DNA of 64,000 nucleotides from Pontibacter amylolyticus (GTDB lineage: Bacteria; Bacteroidota; Bacteroidia; Cytophagales; Hymenobacteraceae), in assembly GCF_014638845.1 (NCBI RefSeq), contig NZ_BMFP01000004.1, forward strand, positions 1 through 64,000, in the 5' to 3' direction. The translations under genes were made by a program, and so were the position numbers. The notes below the pieces were generated by a model that saw only the letters and a list, made by a program, of their open reading frames with translations, was not told the origin of the DNA and ran no database searches. Shown piece after piece: positions 8,280 through 17,497 of this stretch (its first letter is position 1; each line of letters opens with the position of its first letter).

Positions 8280-9017
8280 ATGCGTAAATTCGGTCTCGTC
8301 GGCAAAAAACTCGGACACTCCTTCTCAAAGCGCTACTTCACAGAAAAGTTCGCCCGCGAAGGTATAGCCGATGCTGTCTATGAGCTATATGAACTTCCCG
8401 AAATCGCCGGGTTTCCTGAACTGCTGGCGCGTGAGCCTGAGTTGGTCGGGCTGAACGTGACGGTGCCCTACAAAGAGGCCGTTATCCCATACCTGCACGA
8501 GCTGGACAACAGCGCTGCCCGTATAGGTGCCGTGAACACCATCAAAATAGAGGACGGCAAAACCAAAGGCTACAACACCGACTTCATCGGTTTCAGGGAC
8601 ACGCTGCAGCAGTTTTACCCGGCGGGTGCGGGTGCCAGAGCGCTCGTGCTCGGTACGGGCGGGGCAGCCAAAGCGGTTTGGGCTGCCCTGGACGAGCTGG
8701 CTATACCTTATACCTCCGTCTCCCGAAACCCTGCCCGGAATCAGCTGCAGTACGAAGCCGTAACACCGGAAGTACTGCAGGCTTATGCCTTGATTATCAA
8801 TACGACACCGCTCGGTATGGCCCCTGACACAGCAAGCGCTCCGGCTATACCTTACGAGGCCCTGACACCGGGGCACTACCTCTACGACCTGGTCTACAAC
8901 CCCGAGGAAACCCTGTTCCTGCAGAAAGGCCGCCTGGCCGGGGCGCATACGATGAACGGGTTGCCGATGCTCCATGCCCAGGCCGACGCTGCCTGGAAAA
9001 TCTGGGCTAACGAATAA
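8280..9017 (+). CDS. aroE: Shikimate 5-dehydrogenase
   Basis: This 245-residue enzyme reduces 3-dehydroshikimate to shikimate with NADPH in aromatic amino acid synthesis. Substrate-binding residues are visible in LGHSFSKRYF (11-20), NVTVPYKEA with catalytic Lys65 and NTDFIGF with Asp101. The nucleotide-binding loop is VLGTGGAAKAV around residue 125. At 245 residues it is slightly short compared with E. coli (272), as is usual in Bacteroidota. It lies 20 bp after the PopT gene. Confidence 0.93.
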   Translation: MRKFGLVGKKLGHSFSKRYFTEKFAREGIADAVYELYELPEIAGFPELLAREPELVGLNVTVPYKEAVIPYLHELDNSAARIGAVNTIKIEDGKTKGYNTDFIGFRDTLQQFYPAGAGARALVLGTGGAAKAVWAALDELAIPYTSVSRNPARNQLQYEAVTPEVLQAYALIINTTPLGMAPDTASAPAIPYEALTPGHYLYDLVYNPEETLFLQKGRLAGAHTMNGLPMLHAQADAAWKIWANE

Positions 9018-9114
9018 TCTGAATAAAATATTGCGTATATTTTATGTTATCCTGAAACTTTCTGGTAGTGCTGCTGCGTAAGGAGAAATAGACCACCCCC
9101 TTACCCTTATACCC

Positions 9115-9516
9115 ATGATGCACTTGACCTACCTTCGCCAGAAAGCGCATGAGATGAATGCGGAGATTTACGCCCTATACCTGTCTGCCCGCCACCCGGA
9201 GGTGAGATGGTATGTGCCGCTCCTGCTGGCGGTGGTCATCGGCTACGCGATTTCCCCCATCGATCTGATTCCTGATCTGGTGCCTGTCTTTGGTTTCCTG
9301 GATGATGTGGTGCTGGTGGTGCTGGGTATCCACACGGCTTATCAACTGGTGTCCAAAAACATACTTGGCCAAGCCCGCCTGCAGGCCTACGAAGTGCTGA
9401 GCCAGGATGGCGAGGGGGCTACTGGCGCTTACCAGATCATCGGCTATACTTGGGTGCTGATTGCTGCCCTTTTCTCGATCATGTTCTACAAGCTTTTGTT
9501 CCTGACAGTCCTCTAA
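9115..9516 (+). CDS. YkvA/DUF1232 family membrane protein
   Basis: This 133-residue protein has a DUF1232 core around residues 37-75 (AISPIDLIPDLVPVFGFLDD), in which the SPIDLIPD motif is the family hallmark. A hydrophobic segment lies on either side of the core and another at the C-terminus, so it is likely an inner-membrane protein. The biochemical function of the family is not established. It is followed by a strong hairpin terminator. The preceding 97 bp contain an AT-rich stretch that could be its promoter, with no exact match to the consensus. Confidence 0.75.
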   Translation: MMHLTYLRQKAHEMNAEIYALYLSARHPEVRWYVPLLLAVVIGYAISPIDLIPDLVPVFGFLDDVVLVVLGIHTAYQLVSKNILGQARLQAYEVLSQDGEGATGAYQIIGYTWVLIAALFSIMFYKLLFLTVL

Positions 9517-9542
9517 AACTTCTCTCACCTTAAATAATTCCG

Positions 9543-9580
9543 GCGAAGGCCTTTCCGTTCTGGAGAGGCCTTCGCTGTTT
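9543..9580 (+). terminator. Hairpin terminator after the YkvA-like gene
   Basis: GCGAAGGCCT (9543-9552) pairs perfectly with AGGCCTTCGC (9566-9575), followed by TGTTT. It ends the PopT-aroE-YkvA region before the ECF sigma gene. Confidence 0.7.
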
Positions 9581-9690
9581 ATACACAGTTCTGCTGTTGT
9601 TAGAAAAATTATTTTTTATATATTTACCATGCAATTGTTCTTGGTGCGCTTTTATGCCATCCACCAGAGGTGAAAAATTATTTTTTTGTG

Positions 9691-9727
9691 CTTGCAACCA
9701 TTGCCTCGCTATGGGAATCATAGGAGT
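9691..9727 (+). promoter_or_regulatory. Putative ECF-sigma autoregulated promoter, copy 1
   Basis: CTTGCAACC (9691-9699), 14 bp, GGAATCAT (9714-9721) and GGAGT lie just before the TTG start of the ECF sigma gene, and a T-run is just upstream (9681-9687). The same two blocks with identical spacing recur at 12070-12106. The AAC core of the first block resembles the -35 element recognised by ECF sigmas. The promoter role is inferred from the duplication and position. Confidence 0.6.
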
Positions 9728-9747
9728 GGAGCTAAAAGAAAAGGCGT

Positions 9748-10326
9748 TTGAAGCTTTTTACAAAACCTAAGTCAGACGAGGATAAACTCATAGAGGGGTG
9801 CATTGCCGGCAAGCGGGACATGCAGCGGCTGCTCTATGACCTTTATTCGCGCAAGATGATGGCGGTTTGTATGCGCTACGCCCCGACCAGCTTCGAGGCA
9901 GAGGATATGATGCAGGAGGGGTTTGTGAAAGTGTTTGCCAACATTCAGAATTTCAAGCGGGATTGTCCGCTCGAGTTCTGGGTACGCCGCATCATGATCA
10001 ACACAGCCCTGAAGCAGCTGCGGCAGAAGTCGCTCATGACCGTTTCACATGAAACGGAGGAAGTGGGCAACATCGCGTCGGAGGGCGTCAACCTGACGGG
10101 CTACTCCATGGATGAGTTGCTCGGTATGATCCAAAGCCTCGCCCCACGCTACCGCATGGTGTTCAACTTGTACGCCATCGAGGGTTACAACCACAAAGAA
10201 ATAGGGGAGATGCTCGGCATTTCCGAAGGTACATCAAAGTCACAGTATTCACGCGCCAGGGCCATACTGCAAGGTATGCTCGAGCGCCAGGAGAAAACAT
10301 ATCAAGAGAATGTCATCAGCCAATAA
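9748..10326 (+). CDS. ECF-type RNA polymerase sigma factor
   Basis: This 192-residue group 4 sigma factor has region 2 at about 25-95 (LYDLYSRKMMAVCMRY, then FEAEDMMQEGFVKVF) and region 4 at about 130-185, where GYNHKEIGEMLGISEGTSKS is the helix-turn-helix. Translation appears to start at TTG (9748), giving MKLFTKPKSDED; no in-frame ATG lies upstream before a stop. Its end overlaps the next gene by 17 bp, which suggests translational coupling to a protein that is probably its membrane regulator. The promoter-like element just upstream recurs 2.4 kb downstream, consistent with autoregulation. Confidence 0.9.
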   Translation: MKLFTKPKSDEDKLIEGCIAGKRDMQRLLYDLYSRKMMAVCMRYAPTSFEAEDMMQEGFVKVFANIQNFKRDCPLEFWVRRIMINTALKQLRQKSLMTVSHETEEVGNIASEGVNLTGYSMDELLGMIQSLAPRYRMVFNLYAIEGYNHKEIGEMLGISEGTSKSQYSRARAILQGMLERQEKTYQENVISQ

Positions 10327-12049
10327 CCATAAGCGAAACACACTGGAAGACGAATTCCAGCGCCGCCTGTTCGATGCTGAGGCCAGGCCTGCCCCGGACC
10401 TATGGGCCCGCATCGACCACGACCTGACCGTGCAGGAAAACAAGGATTACAAGAAACGGGCGCTCTTTTACCGGCAGCTTGCCGCAGCCTGTTTCGTGCT
10501 GTTTGCCCTGACCGGCGCCCTGCTGGCCTATTACTACAGCGGCAGCCTGAACCAGCCCGGAACCCGGCCAGGTCCAGGTATAGCCGCCGCACCGGCAGCC
10601 AAACCGGCTGCCGCCCCTGTAACCGTGGAGGAGGCCATGCAGGCCTATGCCACGCAGCAGGAGGAAGCTGCAGCCATGGCCTACACCTATACCGAGGAAA
10701 CAGCAACTACCAAGCAAGCGGCAACTACTAAAAGAGCGGCAAATGCTACAGGTATAAGCCAAGGCGAGCGGCCTGCAGTTGCCGAAGCAGCTATACCTGT
10801 AGACGGCCCGCAGGCAGGCGATTATTACAATGTGTCGCCGGGCTACAGCCCATACCTGGGCTATACGCCAATGCAGGGCCGCAGCAGAGGCTATATGTCG
10901 GGTGGTTTCCCGGGCAACGCTACTGGCACTACGCAAGGCAATCTTTTTGCTCCTCAAGGCAGCCGCTATACCCAGATCATCACCTGGGAGAGCGTATCCA
11001 TCACATTCGGAAACAGCGCACCAGCTACAGGACAGCAATTCCCAGTAGGAGACCAGTCGCTGGCAGCCAGGCCTAAGTCGTTTGCCGAGATGAGCGAGGC
11101 ACAGCAGGCCAGCCGCCAGCAGGCACAGCAGTCGGCGGAGGCGGCGCAACGTAACCTTGCCGCCCAGCAACCGAAAAGCGTGGAAGTGGCAACTAAGGCA
11201 AACAGCCGCTGGAGCCTCAACCTGGCTTATGTGCCCTCTGTGTTCGAGCAGAACATTGGTCTGCCGGACCCGCTCTCTATGCCATCACAGAACAGTGGGA
11301 ACAGGTTCAGCCTGGCGGCAGCGGGGCCAAGTGTCAATGCCTCGAGAGAGTCTTTCCAGAATATATCGGCCGCCCACGACGAGTTTGAAGAGAGCACACA
11401 ACCGGCTTACTCCTATGCAGTGGAAGCAAAAGCCGGTTTCAAATTAAAGAATAAGTTGAAGCTGCTGACAGGTATAGGCTTCAGCGAGAGCAAGTCACGC
11501 TCCAGGTCTAACTTTATCGTGCGCCAGTTCTGGACGAAACCCCGCTCCAACGAGCGCTACGAACTCAGCCCAACTACCTACTTCACATCGGCACTAAACG
11601 ATGGCTTCTCGTCCGATTCCGTGAGCGTGGCCCGCACAGGCGACTCGTTCGATACCGAGTACAAGTACCGCCACCTGACCGTGCCGGTAGGCTTGCAGTA
11701 CGAGCATGACATCAACAAAGACTGGTTCGTGTATGCCGCCGCGGGTGTGGCTGCCAACTTCCTGCTGGAGTCCAGCGTGACGGCTTCCAATCAGGAGGTG
11801 CAGTCAGTCAATTACACCGCCGACGACTACGACTCGCCTTTCCGCAACGTGCAATTCTCCGGCAATGGCTCTGTGGGCGTTGGCAAACGCATCTCGCCTA
11901 ACCTGACGCTGGCACTTGGCCCGGAGGTGCGCCACTACTTCAACACCCTGGTGGCAGACCCAGACAAAGCCGCCGCGCCACAGGGAAAACCCTACGCCAT
12001 CGGTATGAACATGAGCCTGAACTACCAGCTGGGCAACTCCCGAAAATAA
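10310..12049 (+). CDS. Anti-sigma-like N-terminus fused to an outer-membrane beta-barrel
   Basis: This 579-residue protein has three parts. Residues 1-50 are polar and carry the segment PAPDLWARIDHDL (28-40), resembling the short cytoplasmic region of Bacteroidota anti-sigma/beta-barrel proteins. Residues about 54-76 form one strong transmembrane helix (LAAACFVLFALTGALLAYYY). A long Ala/Gln/Thr-rich linker (about 80-295) leads to a C-terminal PorT-like barrel of alternating beta-strands (about 300-579). The gene overlaps the ECF sigma gene by 17 bp. If the topology holds, a single chain would reach from cytoplasm to outer membrane and could pass an envelope signal to the sigma factor. That role is inferred. 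Confidence 0.72.
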   Translation: MSSANNHKRNTLEDEFQRRLFDAEARPAPDLWARIDHDLTVQENKDYKKRALFYRQLAAACFVLFALTGALLAYYYSGSLNQPGTRPGPGIAAAPAAKPAAAPVTVEEAMQAYATQQEEAAAMAYTYTEETATTKQAATTKRAANATGISQGERPAVAEAAIPVDGPQAGDYYNVSPGYSPYLGYTPMQGRSRGYMSGGFPGNATGTTQGNLFAPQGSRYTQIITWESVSITFGNSAPATGQQFPVGDQSLAARPKSFAEMSEAQQASRQQAQQSAEAAQRNLAAQQPKSVEVATKANSRWSLNLAYVPSVFEQNIGLPDPLSMPSQNSGNRFSLAAAGPSVNASRESFQNISAAHDEFEESTQPAYSYAVEAKAGFKLKNKLKLLTGIGFSESKSRSRSNFIVRQFWTKPRSNERYELSPTTYFTSALNDGFSSDSVSVARTGDSFDTEYKYRHLTVPVGLQYEHDINKDWFVYAAAGVAANFLLESSVTASNQEVQSVNYTADDYDSPFRNVQFSGNGSVGVGKRISPNLTLALGPEVRHYFNTLVADPDKAAAPQGKPYAIGMNMSLNYQLGNSRK

Positions 12050-12069
12050 TTTCAGATTTTTTTCAAGGC

Positions 12070-12106
12070 CTTGCAACCCTTCAGCGCCAATTGGAATCAT
12101 AAGAGT
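12070..12106 (+). promoter_or_regulatory. Putative ECF-sigma target promoter, copy 2
   Basis: CTTGCAACC (12070-12078), 14 bp, GGAATCAT (12093-12100) and AGAGT repeat the element found before the ECF sigma gene, with the same spacing and an upstream T-run (12057-12063). It stands about 35 bp before the small ORF at 12141 and would place the following lipoprotein genes under the same sigma factor. Confidence 0.6.
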
Positions 12107-12140
12107 ATAGAGTGATTGGTTGATTTTAGATAAAAGCGCT

Positions 12141-12308
12141 ATGCAAATGATGCTGTTCATGAGATCCGTTCTGCAGACCCTGGTTGCCCTGGTGGCTGCC
12201 GGCCGTGAAAATATATCAGGGTGGTATGTATTGCTGGCGCTTTTACTCTTTTCTGTGCTGCTTTCGGGCTGCACGGTCCAAGACAATTCCTTTTTAGGCG
12301 CCTTCTAA
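12141..12308 (+). CDS. Possible 55-residue membrane or lipoprotein peptide
   Basis: An ATG at 12141 opens a 55-codon frame ending 17 bp before the next lipoprotein gene. It contains a hydrophobic stretch ending in a lipobox-like LLSGC (about residues 28-44), then only eleven residues. It lies directly downstream of promoter copy 2. The peptide is unrecognised. The long pre-lipobox region and the tiny mature part make it uncertain; it might be a leader for the next gene rather than a product. Confidence 0.35.
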   Translation: MQMMLFMRSVLQTLVALVAAGRENISGWYVLLALLLFSVLLSGCTVQDNSFLGAF

Positions 12309-12325
12309 ACGTCGCCTTCCGTGCT

Positions 12326-12784
12326 ATGAAAAAGATGTTGTGGTGTGCGGCTATTGCTATTGTTCTGTTGGGGACGGCGACAGGCTGCGCAAAATCAGAT
12401 GAAGACATGCAACCTGTAGTAAATGAGAAAGGGCTGCGCGAGTCCGTTCAGGGCAAGTGGCGCATTGAGCGCGTGAATAACAAGCTGTGCCGCAGTGGCA
12501 ATTGCACCTCGGTGATGTACACAGGCACTGCAAGCGACTACTTCGAGTTTAAGGCTGACAGTGCCTTCCTGCAACGTGCAAGCCAGCAGAACGCCAAGAG
12601 TGTGTATCGCGACAGTTTCAAAGCCGACTACTCACAGCCAAACGCGTTTGTGCTGAGCAATTTCGGATGGTCAGCCCGGTTCCATGTCCTGCACCACGAC
12701 CAACGCATGCTGGTGCTCGAAGGAACCTATTACGGCTCAGACCCAAGTGCCATCTTTACGGATACTTATTATTTATACAGATAA
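12326..12784 (+). CDS. Small lipoprotein, lipocalin-like
   Basis: This 152-residue protein begins MKKMLWCAAIAIVLLGTATG with a lipobox ending at Cys21, so it should be a lipoprotein. An in-frame GTG at 12221 would add 35 residues without a signal-like start, so ATG 12326 is chosen. The mature part (VQGKWRIERVNNKLC, then FEFKADSAFL and ending YYLYR) resembles the lipocalin-like proteins of Bacteroidota that begin with a GxW motif. Ligand and role are unknown. It lies in the stretch behind promoter copy 2. Confidence 0.7.
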   Translation: MKKMLWCAAIAIVLLGTATGCAKSDEDMQPVVNEKGLRESVQGKWRIERVNNKLCRSGNCTSVMYTGTASDYFEFKADSAFLQRASQQNAKSVYRDSFKADYSQPNAFVLSNFGWSARFHVLHHDQRMLVLEGTYYGSDPSAIFTDTYYLYR

Positions 12785-12906
12785 AGGGCTCCCGACGCAG
12801 CGCAAAGGTGCCGGCGGATGAAGAAGACTACGCATCAAACAACCCGGAAACCAATGCCCGTGTTGGGTAGCCCTGCTCACCAAAGCCATTAGTACAACAT
12901 AAAACT

Positions 12907-13275
12907 ATGAAAAGTGTCCTGTCCCTTGTTGTGCTATACCTGTTGCTGGCGCTGCTGCTCGTGAGCTGCGCCGACCAGGAAGAGGCGGTTCCGGCCTGCC
13001 TGCAGGTAGAGGTGGTGGGGCCCGATTGCGCAGCCGGCTGGTACGTGCTTCATATTCTGGACGGCGACGGTACAGGCGAGCAGCGCAGCAACCAGTACAT
13101 CGGGCAATTGCAGAGCGGCTTCGTCACCACCGACAACCTGCCCGAGGCATTGAGGCACTCCGGTAAGACCGCCTTCCTGTCGCTGGAGCGCAACACCGAG
13201 TACGGACCGATTTGTACCGCCGTGTACATGATGTTTCCGCCGGTGCGGGTCAAGCAGGTTTGCTCAGATGTATAG
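12907..13275 (+). CDS. Small putative lipoprotein of unknown function
   Basis: This 122-residue protein begins MKSVLSLVVLYLLLALLLVS followed by Cys21, a clear lipoprotein signal, then ADQEE. The mature domain has five further cysteines (for example ACLQVEVVGPDCAAGW and GPICTAVY), suggesting disulfides in the periplasm. No family was recognised. It is the third small envelope gene after the ECF sigma/barrel pair and is closed by a terminator, so it may belong to the same transcript. Confidence 0.6.
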   Translation: MKSVLSLVVLYLLLALLLVSCADQEEAVPACLQVEVVGPDCAAGWYVLHILDGDGTGEQRSNQYIGQLQSGFVTTDNLPEALRHSGKTAFLSLERNTEYGPICTAVYMMFPPVRVKQVCSDV

Positions 13276-13333
13276 AACAGTTTTTACAGAGTGCCTAATT
13301 TTTTAATTGTTAGGAATAGTTAAACATGCAAAG

Positions 13334-13358
13334 ACCTGCTCCTTAGAGCAGGTTTTTT
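13334..13358 (+). terminator. Rho-independent terminator
   Basis: ACCTGCTC (13334-13341) pairs with GAGCAGGT (13346-13353) around a 4-nt loop and is followed by a run of T. It closes the small lipoprotein region before uvrB. Confidence 0.9.
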
Positions 13359-13465
13359 GTTTCCGGGCGGGATTCATGTCACGACTACTATTATATTGAC
13401 AAAGGCTAAACTAAGAGTCCATTTTTCATGTTATAGTATATCTTTACAAGTTGTAAAACCAACGA

Positions 13466-15493
13466 ATGGATTTTAAGCTAACATCAGAGTTTCAACCAAC
13501 CGGCGACCAGCCAAAAGCCATAGCCCAACTGACCGACGGCGTGAACAGAGGCGAGCCTGTGCAGGTGCTGCTGGGTGCCACGGGTACGGGTAAGACTTTT
13601 ACCATGGCCAACGTGATCAAGAACACCGGCAAACCCACGCTGGTGCTTTGTCACAACAAGACGCTGGCCGCGCAGCTCTACGGTGAGTTCAAGCAATTTT
13701 TCCCTGATAATGCGGTCGAGTACTTTATCTCGTACTACGACTACTACCAGCCGGAGGCCTACATTGCTTCTTCGGATGTGTTCATCGAGAAGGACCTGCA
13801 AATCAATGAAGAGATCGAGAAGCTGCGTCTGCACACTACTTCCGCTTTGCTTTCGGGGCGCCGCGATGTGATCGTGGTGGCCTCGGTGTCGTGTATCTAC
13901 GGTATCGGTAACCCGGAGGAGTTTGGCAAGAACGTGATCTACCTGGCACCGGGCCAGAAGTATAGCCGCAACAACCTGCTCTATACCTTTGTGCAGATCC
14001 TCTACAGCCGCACCGAGGCCGAGTTCACACGTGGAACATTCCGCGTGAAAGGTGATACCGTGGATATTTTCCCCGCCTATGCCGACTTTGCCTACCGCTT
14101 GTACTTCTTCGGCGACGAGCTGGAGCAGATCCACCGCATCGACCCGGTGTCGGGCAAGAAGATCGCCGACGAAAAAGCCGTGACGCTATACCCGGCCAAC
14201 CTCTTCGTGACGGGAAAGGACACGCTACAGCAGGCCATCCATGAGATACAGTATGACATGGTGGCGCAACACGACTACTTCCTGAAAGAAGACCGTCCGG
14301 TGGAGGCTAAGCGCATTAAGGAGCGCACCGAGTTCGACCTGGAGATGATCCGGGAGCTGGGTTACTGTTCAGGTATAGAAAACTACTCCCGCTACTTCGA
14401 CCGCCGTGCCCCGGGTGCCAGACCGTTCTGTTTGCTCGACTACTTCCCCGACGACTTCCTGATGGTGATCGACGAGAGCCACGTAACCGTGCCACAGGTA
14501 CGCGCCATGTGGGGCGGTGACCGCTCTCGCAAAGTGGCGCTGGTAGAGTATGGCTTCCGTTTGCCGGCCGCCATGGACAACCGCCCGCTTACCTTCAACG
14601 AGTTCGAGAGCCTCATGCACCAGGTGGTGTTTGTGAGCGCCACGCCGGGCGACTACGAGATTCAGAAATCAGAAGGCGTGATTGTGGAGCAGATTATTCG
14701 CCCGACAGGCTTGCTCGATCCGGAGATCGAGATCAGGCCAAGCGCCAACCAGGTGGATGACCTGCTGGATGAGGTAGACGAGCGCATCAAGCGCAATGAG
14801 CGCGTGCTGGTGACAACCCTAACCAAGCGGATGTCCGAGGAGCTGACCAAGTACATGGACCGCCTCAACATCAAAGTAAAATACCTGCACTCGGAGGTGA
14901 AGACCTTGGATCGTGTGGAAATCCTACGCGAGCTGCGACTGGGTGAGATCGACGTGCTGGTGGGGGTGAACCTCCTGCGTGAAGGGCTTGACTTGCCGGA
15001 GGTAAGTTTGGTAGCCATCCTCGATGCCGATAAAGAAGGCTTCCTGCGTGATCAGCGCTCCCTGATCCAGACGATGGGACGCGCCGCCCGTAACGAGCGT
15101 GGACGTGTGATTATGTATGCGGATCGTATTACGGGCTCCATGCAACGGGCTATCGATGAGACCAACCGCCGCCGCGCCACACAGATGGCCTATAACGAAG
15201 AGCACGGCATCACGCCACGCACCATCCTCAAAACGAAGGACGAGATCTTTGAGCAGACATCAGTAGCCGACTCCAAGAAGAAAGAAGTGAAGATGTACGC
15301 CGGTCCGGATGAAGTGTCGCTTGCAGCAGAACCGGTGATCCAGATGATGAAGCGCGACGAGCTCGAAAAGCTGATCAAGAAGACCGAGAAGCAAATGGAA
15401 GCCGCCGCCAAAGACCTCGACTTCCTGCAGGCCGCCAAGTACCGCGACGAACTAGCCGAGCTCCGGCAGTTGCTCAAGACGAAGCGGGACTAG
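13466..15493 (+). CDS. uvrB: Excinuclease ABC subunit B
   Basis: This 675-residue helicase-like subunit of the UvrABC nucleotide excision repair complex loads onto damaged DNA and recruits UvrC. The Walker A motif GATGTGKT is at residues 37-44. The damage-probing beta-hairpin region contains [10 protein letters not shown] near 92, the DEAD-type motif [11 protein letters not shown] is near 335, and the helicase motif [12 protein letters not shown] is near 502. The C-terminal UVR domain (about 630-668, [14 protein letters not shown]) is intact. The length is normal. It is a single gene with no clear partner nearby. Confidence 0.97.
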   Translation: MDFKLTSEFQPTGDQPKAIAQLTDGVNRGEPVQVLLGATGTGKTFTMANVIKNTGKPTLVLCHNKTLAAQLYGEFKQFFPDNAVEYFISYYDYYQPEAYIASSDVFIEKDLQINEEIEKLRLHTTSALLSGRRDVIVVASVSCIYGIGNPEEFGKNVIYLAPGQKYSRNNLLYTFVQILYSRTEAEFTRGTFRVKGDTVDIFPAYADFAYRLYFFGDELEQIHRIDPVSGKKIADEKAVTLYPANLFVTGKDTLQQAIHEIQYDMVAQHDYFLKEDRPVEAKRIKERTEFDLEMIRELGYCSGIENYSRYFDRRAPGARPFCLLDYFPDDFLMVIDESHVTVPQVRAMWGGDRSRKVALVEYGFRLPAAMDNRPLTFNEFESLMHQVVFVSATPGDYEIQKSEGVIVEQIIRPTGLLDPEIEIRPSANQVDDLLDEVDERIKRNERVLVTTLTKRMSEELTKYMDRLNIKVKYLHSEVKTLDRVEILRELRLGEIDVLVGVNLLREGLDLPEVSLVAILDADKEGFLRDQRSLIQTMGRAARNERGRVIMYADRITGSMQRAIDETNRRRATQMAYNEEHGITPRTILKTKDEIFEQTSVADSKKKEVKMYAGPDEVSLAAEPVIQMMKRDELEKLIKKTEKQMEAAAKDLDFLQAAKYRDELAELRQLLKTKRD

Positions 15494-15809
15494 GAATTTT
15501 GGAGGTTATAAAGCTGAGAAGTTAGAAAGTGTAAAAGCACTCCTGGCGCTATGTTGGGTGTGCTTTTCGCTTTTAGACCTTTGCGCTGAGACCTCGCGGT
15601 GTCCGCAGGTCCCGCGAGTGTCTGTTCCGAAAGCCGCCGCTATACCCGATCTGTGTCTTAGCAAGTTTAGCAGCAGCTGGCTACGCAGGTATAAGGTATA
15701 AGGTATAACCCCAGCCAAACAGCTTTTTTTCTCGCGCAGCTTTGCGTACTTTAACAATCTGTAGCCACTATACCTTATCTCCGGCTATTTCCATCAACTT
15801 TATAGCACC
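15494..15809. other. Gene-free stretch with two hairpins and a GGTATAA triplet
   Basis: This 316-bp gap after uvrB has no supported gene. AAAAGCAC (15533-15540) pairs with GTGCTTTT (15560-15567) and may terminate uvrB. CTCGCGG (15593-15599) pairs with CCGCGAG (15612-15618) inside a GC-rich patch that could be a dispersed palindromic repeat. Around 15689-15709 the unit GGTATAA is repeated three times in tandem. An AT-rich stretch before 15810 probably holds the M28 peptidase promoter. Confidence 0.5.
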
Positions 15810-17483
15810 ATGATCAAAAGAATCAAACCTCTCTTCCTGCCGGTGATCTTGGCCGGAGCGTTCACAGCCTGTCAGTCTTCCAGCCCTGAAACAGGGGAAG
15901 CCGGTGCTGAAACCGTCGCCACACTTTCAACCGAAAGCTACGGCAACTATCTGAGCGCACTGGCCGCTGATGACATGGAGGGCCGCAAGCCTTTCACATC
16001 CGGTGAGCAGAAAACGCTGGATTACCTGGAGCGGGAATTCAAGGCGCTGGGCGTGGAGCCGGGTAACGGCGACAGCTATTTCCAAGAGGTGCCGATGGTG
16101 GAGGTGAATACCACCGCCAGCCCGAGTATGACCATCAAGGGCAGGCAGCAAGAACTCAAGCTCGAAGGCCGTACCGATTACGTGATCTGGACCAAACGCA
16201 CGGACGAAACCATTAACATCGATCCAACCGAGATGGTGTTTGCAGGCTTCGGCATTGTGGCGCCAGAGTATAACTGGAACGACTATGCCGGGCTGGATGT
16301 GAAAGGCAAGATTGTGGTGATTTTAGTAAATGACCCGGGTTTCTACGCGAAAGATAAAGCTGTGTTCAATGGCAATGCCATGACCTACTACGGCCGCTGG
16401 ACCTACAAATTTGAAGAGGCCGCCCGCCAGGGAGCAAAAGGTGCCCTGATCATCCATGACACGGAGCCAGCCGGTTACGGCTTCCAGGTGGTGCAGAACA
16501 ACTGGAACACTTCCAAAATGTACCTCGACAGCCGCGGCAAAGAAACCTATCGTTGTGCCATGGAAGGCTGGATCACTACGCCAGTAGCTGAGAAACTGTT
16601 TGCCGCCGCAGGTATGAATTATAAGGCGGTGTTGAGCAAAGCGCATCAGCCGGGTAACAAACCTTTCCCGCTTCACCTGCAGGCCAGCACCTCTATGAAA
16701 GTGAAAACCCGCTACGACAAGACTTCCAACTTCATCGGCAAGATCACCGGCAGCACGCGCCCTGACGAGAGTATCATCTACACTGGCCATTGGGACCATC
16801 TGGGTATAGGCAAGCCCGACGCGGCGGGTGACAGCATTTACAACGGTGCTGTGGACAATGCCAGTGGGGTAGCCGGTCTGCTGGAGATCGCCAAAGCCTT
16901 CAAAGCGCAGTCGGTGCAGCCGGAACGAACGGTGGTTTTCCTGGCTGTGACAGCAGAGGAGCAGGGATTATGGGGCTCGGCTTACTATGCCGAGAATCCG
17001 GTATTCCCGAAAGAGAAGACAGTTGCCAATATCAACATGGACATGATGAACCCTTATGGCAAAACCAAAGATGTGGTGCTGTACGGTATGGGCCAATCTG
17101 AACTGGAGGATTACATCACAGCAGAGGCCGAAGCCGCAGGTCGTTATATGGCACCGGAAGAGAACCCGGAGGCAGGTCTGTACTACCGTTCTGACCACTT
17201 CAATTTTGCCAAAATAGGTATACCGGCGCTCTTCATCGGACCGGGTGTGGATCTGGTGGAAGGCGGCAAAGAAGCGGGCAAGAAGAAGCTGGATGAGTAC
17301 TACGCCAACTACTACCACAAAGCGGCCGACCAGATGCACCCTGATTACAAGGTGGATGGGGCCGTGGAGGACCTGAAACTGCTTTACCAGGTGGGCAAGC
17401 GTTTGGCTGGCTCAGCGGAATGGCCGCAGTGGAAAGCAGGTTCGGAGTTTAAAGCCGTGCGTGATGGATATATGAAAAAGTAA
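15810..17483 (+). CDS. M28-family metallopeptidase lipoprotein with PA domain
   Basis: This 557-residue secreted di-zinc aminopeptidase starts with a signal peptide ending in a lipobox (LAGAFTAC, Cys21). A protease-associated insert spans about 140-260. The M28 zinc ligands are visible: His327 in GHWDH, Asp349 in VDNASG, Glu383/Glu384 in TAEEQG (catalytic base and ligand), Asp411 in NMDMM and His463 in SDHF. It probably trims peptides at the cell surface or in the periplasm. It is monocistronic. A perfect 16-bp hairpin with one G-T pair lies just downstream. Confidence 0.92.
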   Translation: MIKRIKPLFLPVILAGAFTACQSSSPETGEAGAETVATLSTESYGNYLSALAADDMEGRKPFTSGEQKTLDYLEREFKALGVEPGNGDSYFQEVPMVEVNTTASPSMTIKGRQQELKLEGRTDYVIWTKRTDETINIDPTEMVFAGFGIVAPEYNWNDYAGLDVKGKIVVILVNDPGFYAKDKAVFNGNAMTYYGRWTYKFEEAARQGAKGALIIHDTEPAGYGFQVVQNNWNTSKMYLDSRGKETYRCAMEGWITTPVAEKLFAAAGMNYKAVLSKAHQPGNKPFPLHLQASTSMKVKTRYDKTSNFIGKITGSTRPDESIIYTGHWDHLGIGKPDAAGDSIYNGAVDNASGVAGLLEIAKAFKAQSVQPERTVVFLAVTAEEQGLWGSAYYAENPVFPKEKTVANINMDMMNPYGKTKDVVLYGMGQSELEDYITAEAEAAGRYMAPEENPEAGLYYRSDHFNFAKIGIPALFIGPGVDLVEGGKEAGKKKLDEYYANYYHKAADQMHPDYKVDGAVEDLKLLYQVGKRLAGSAEWPQWKAGSEFKAVRDGYMKK

Positions 17484-17497
17484 CTATAGTTTTGTCC

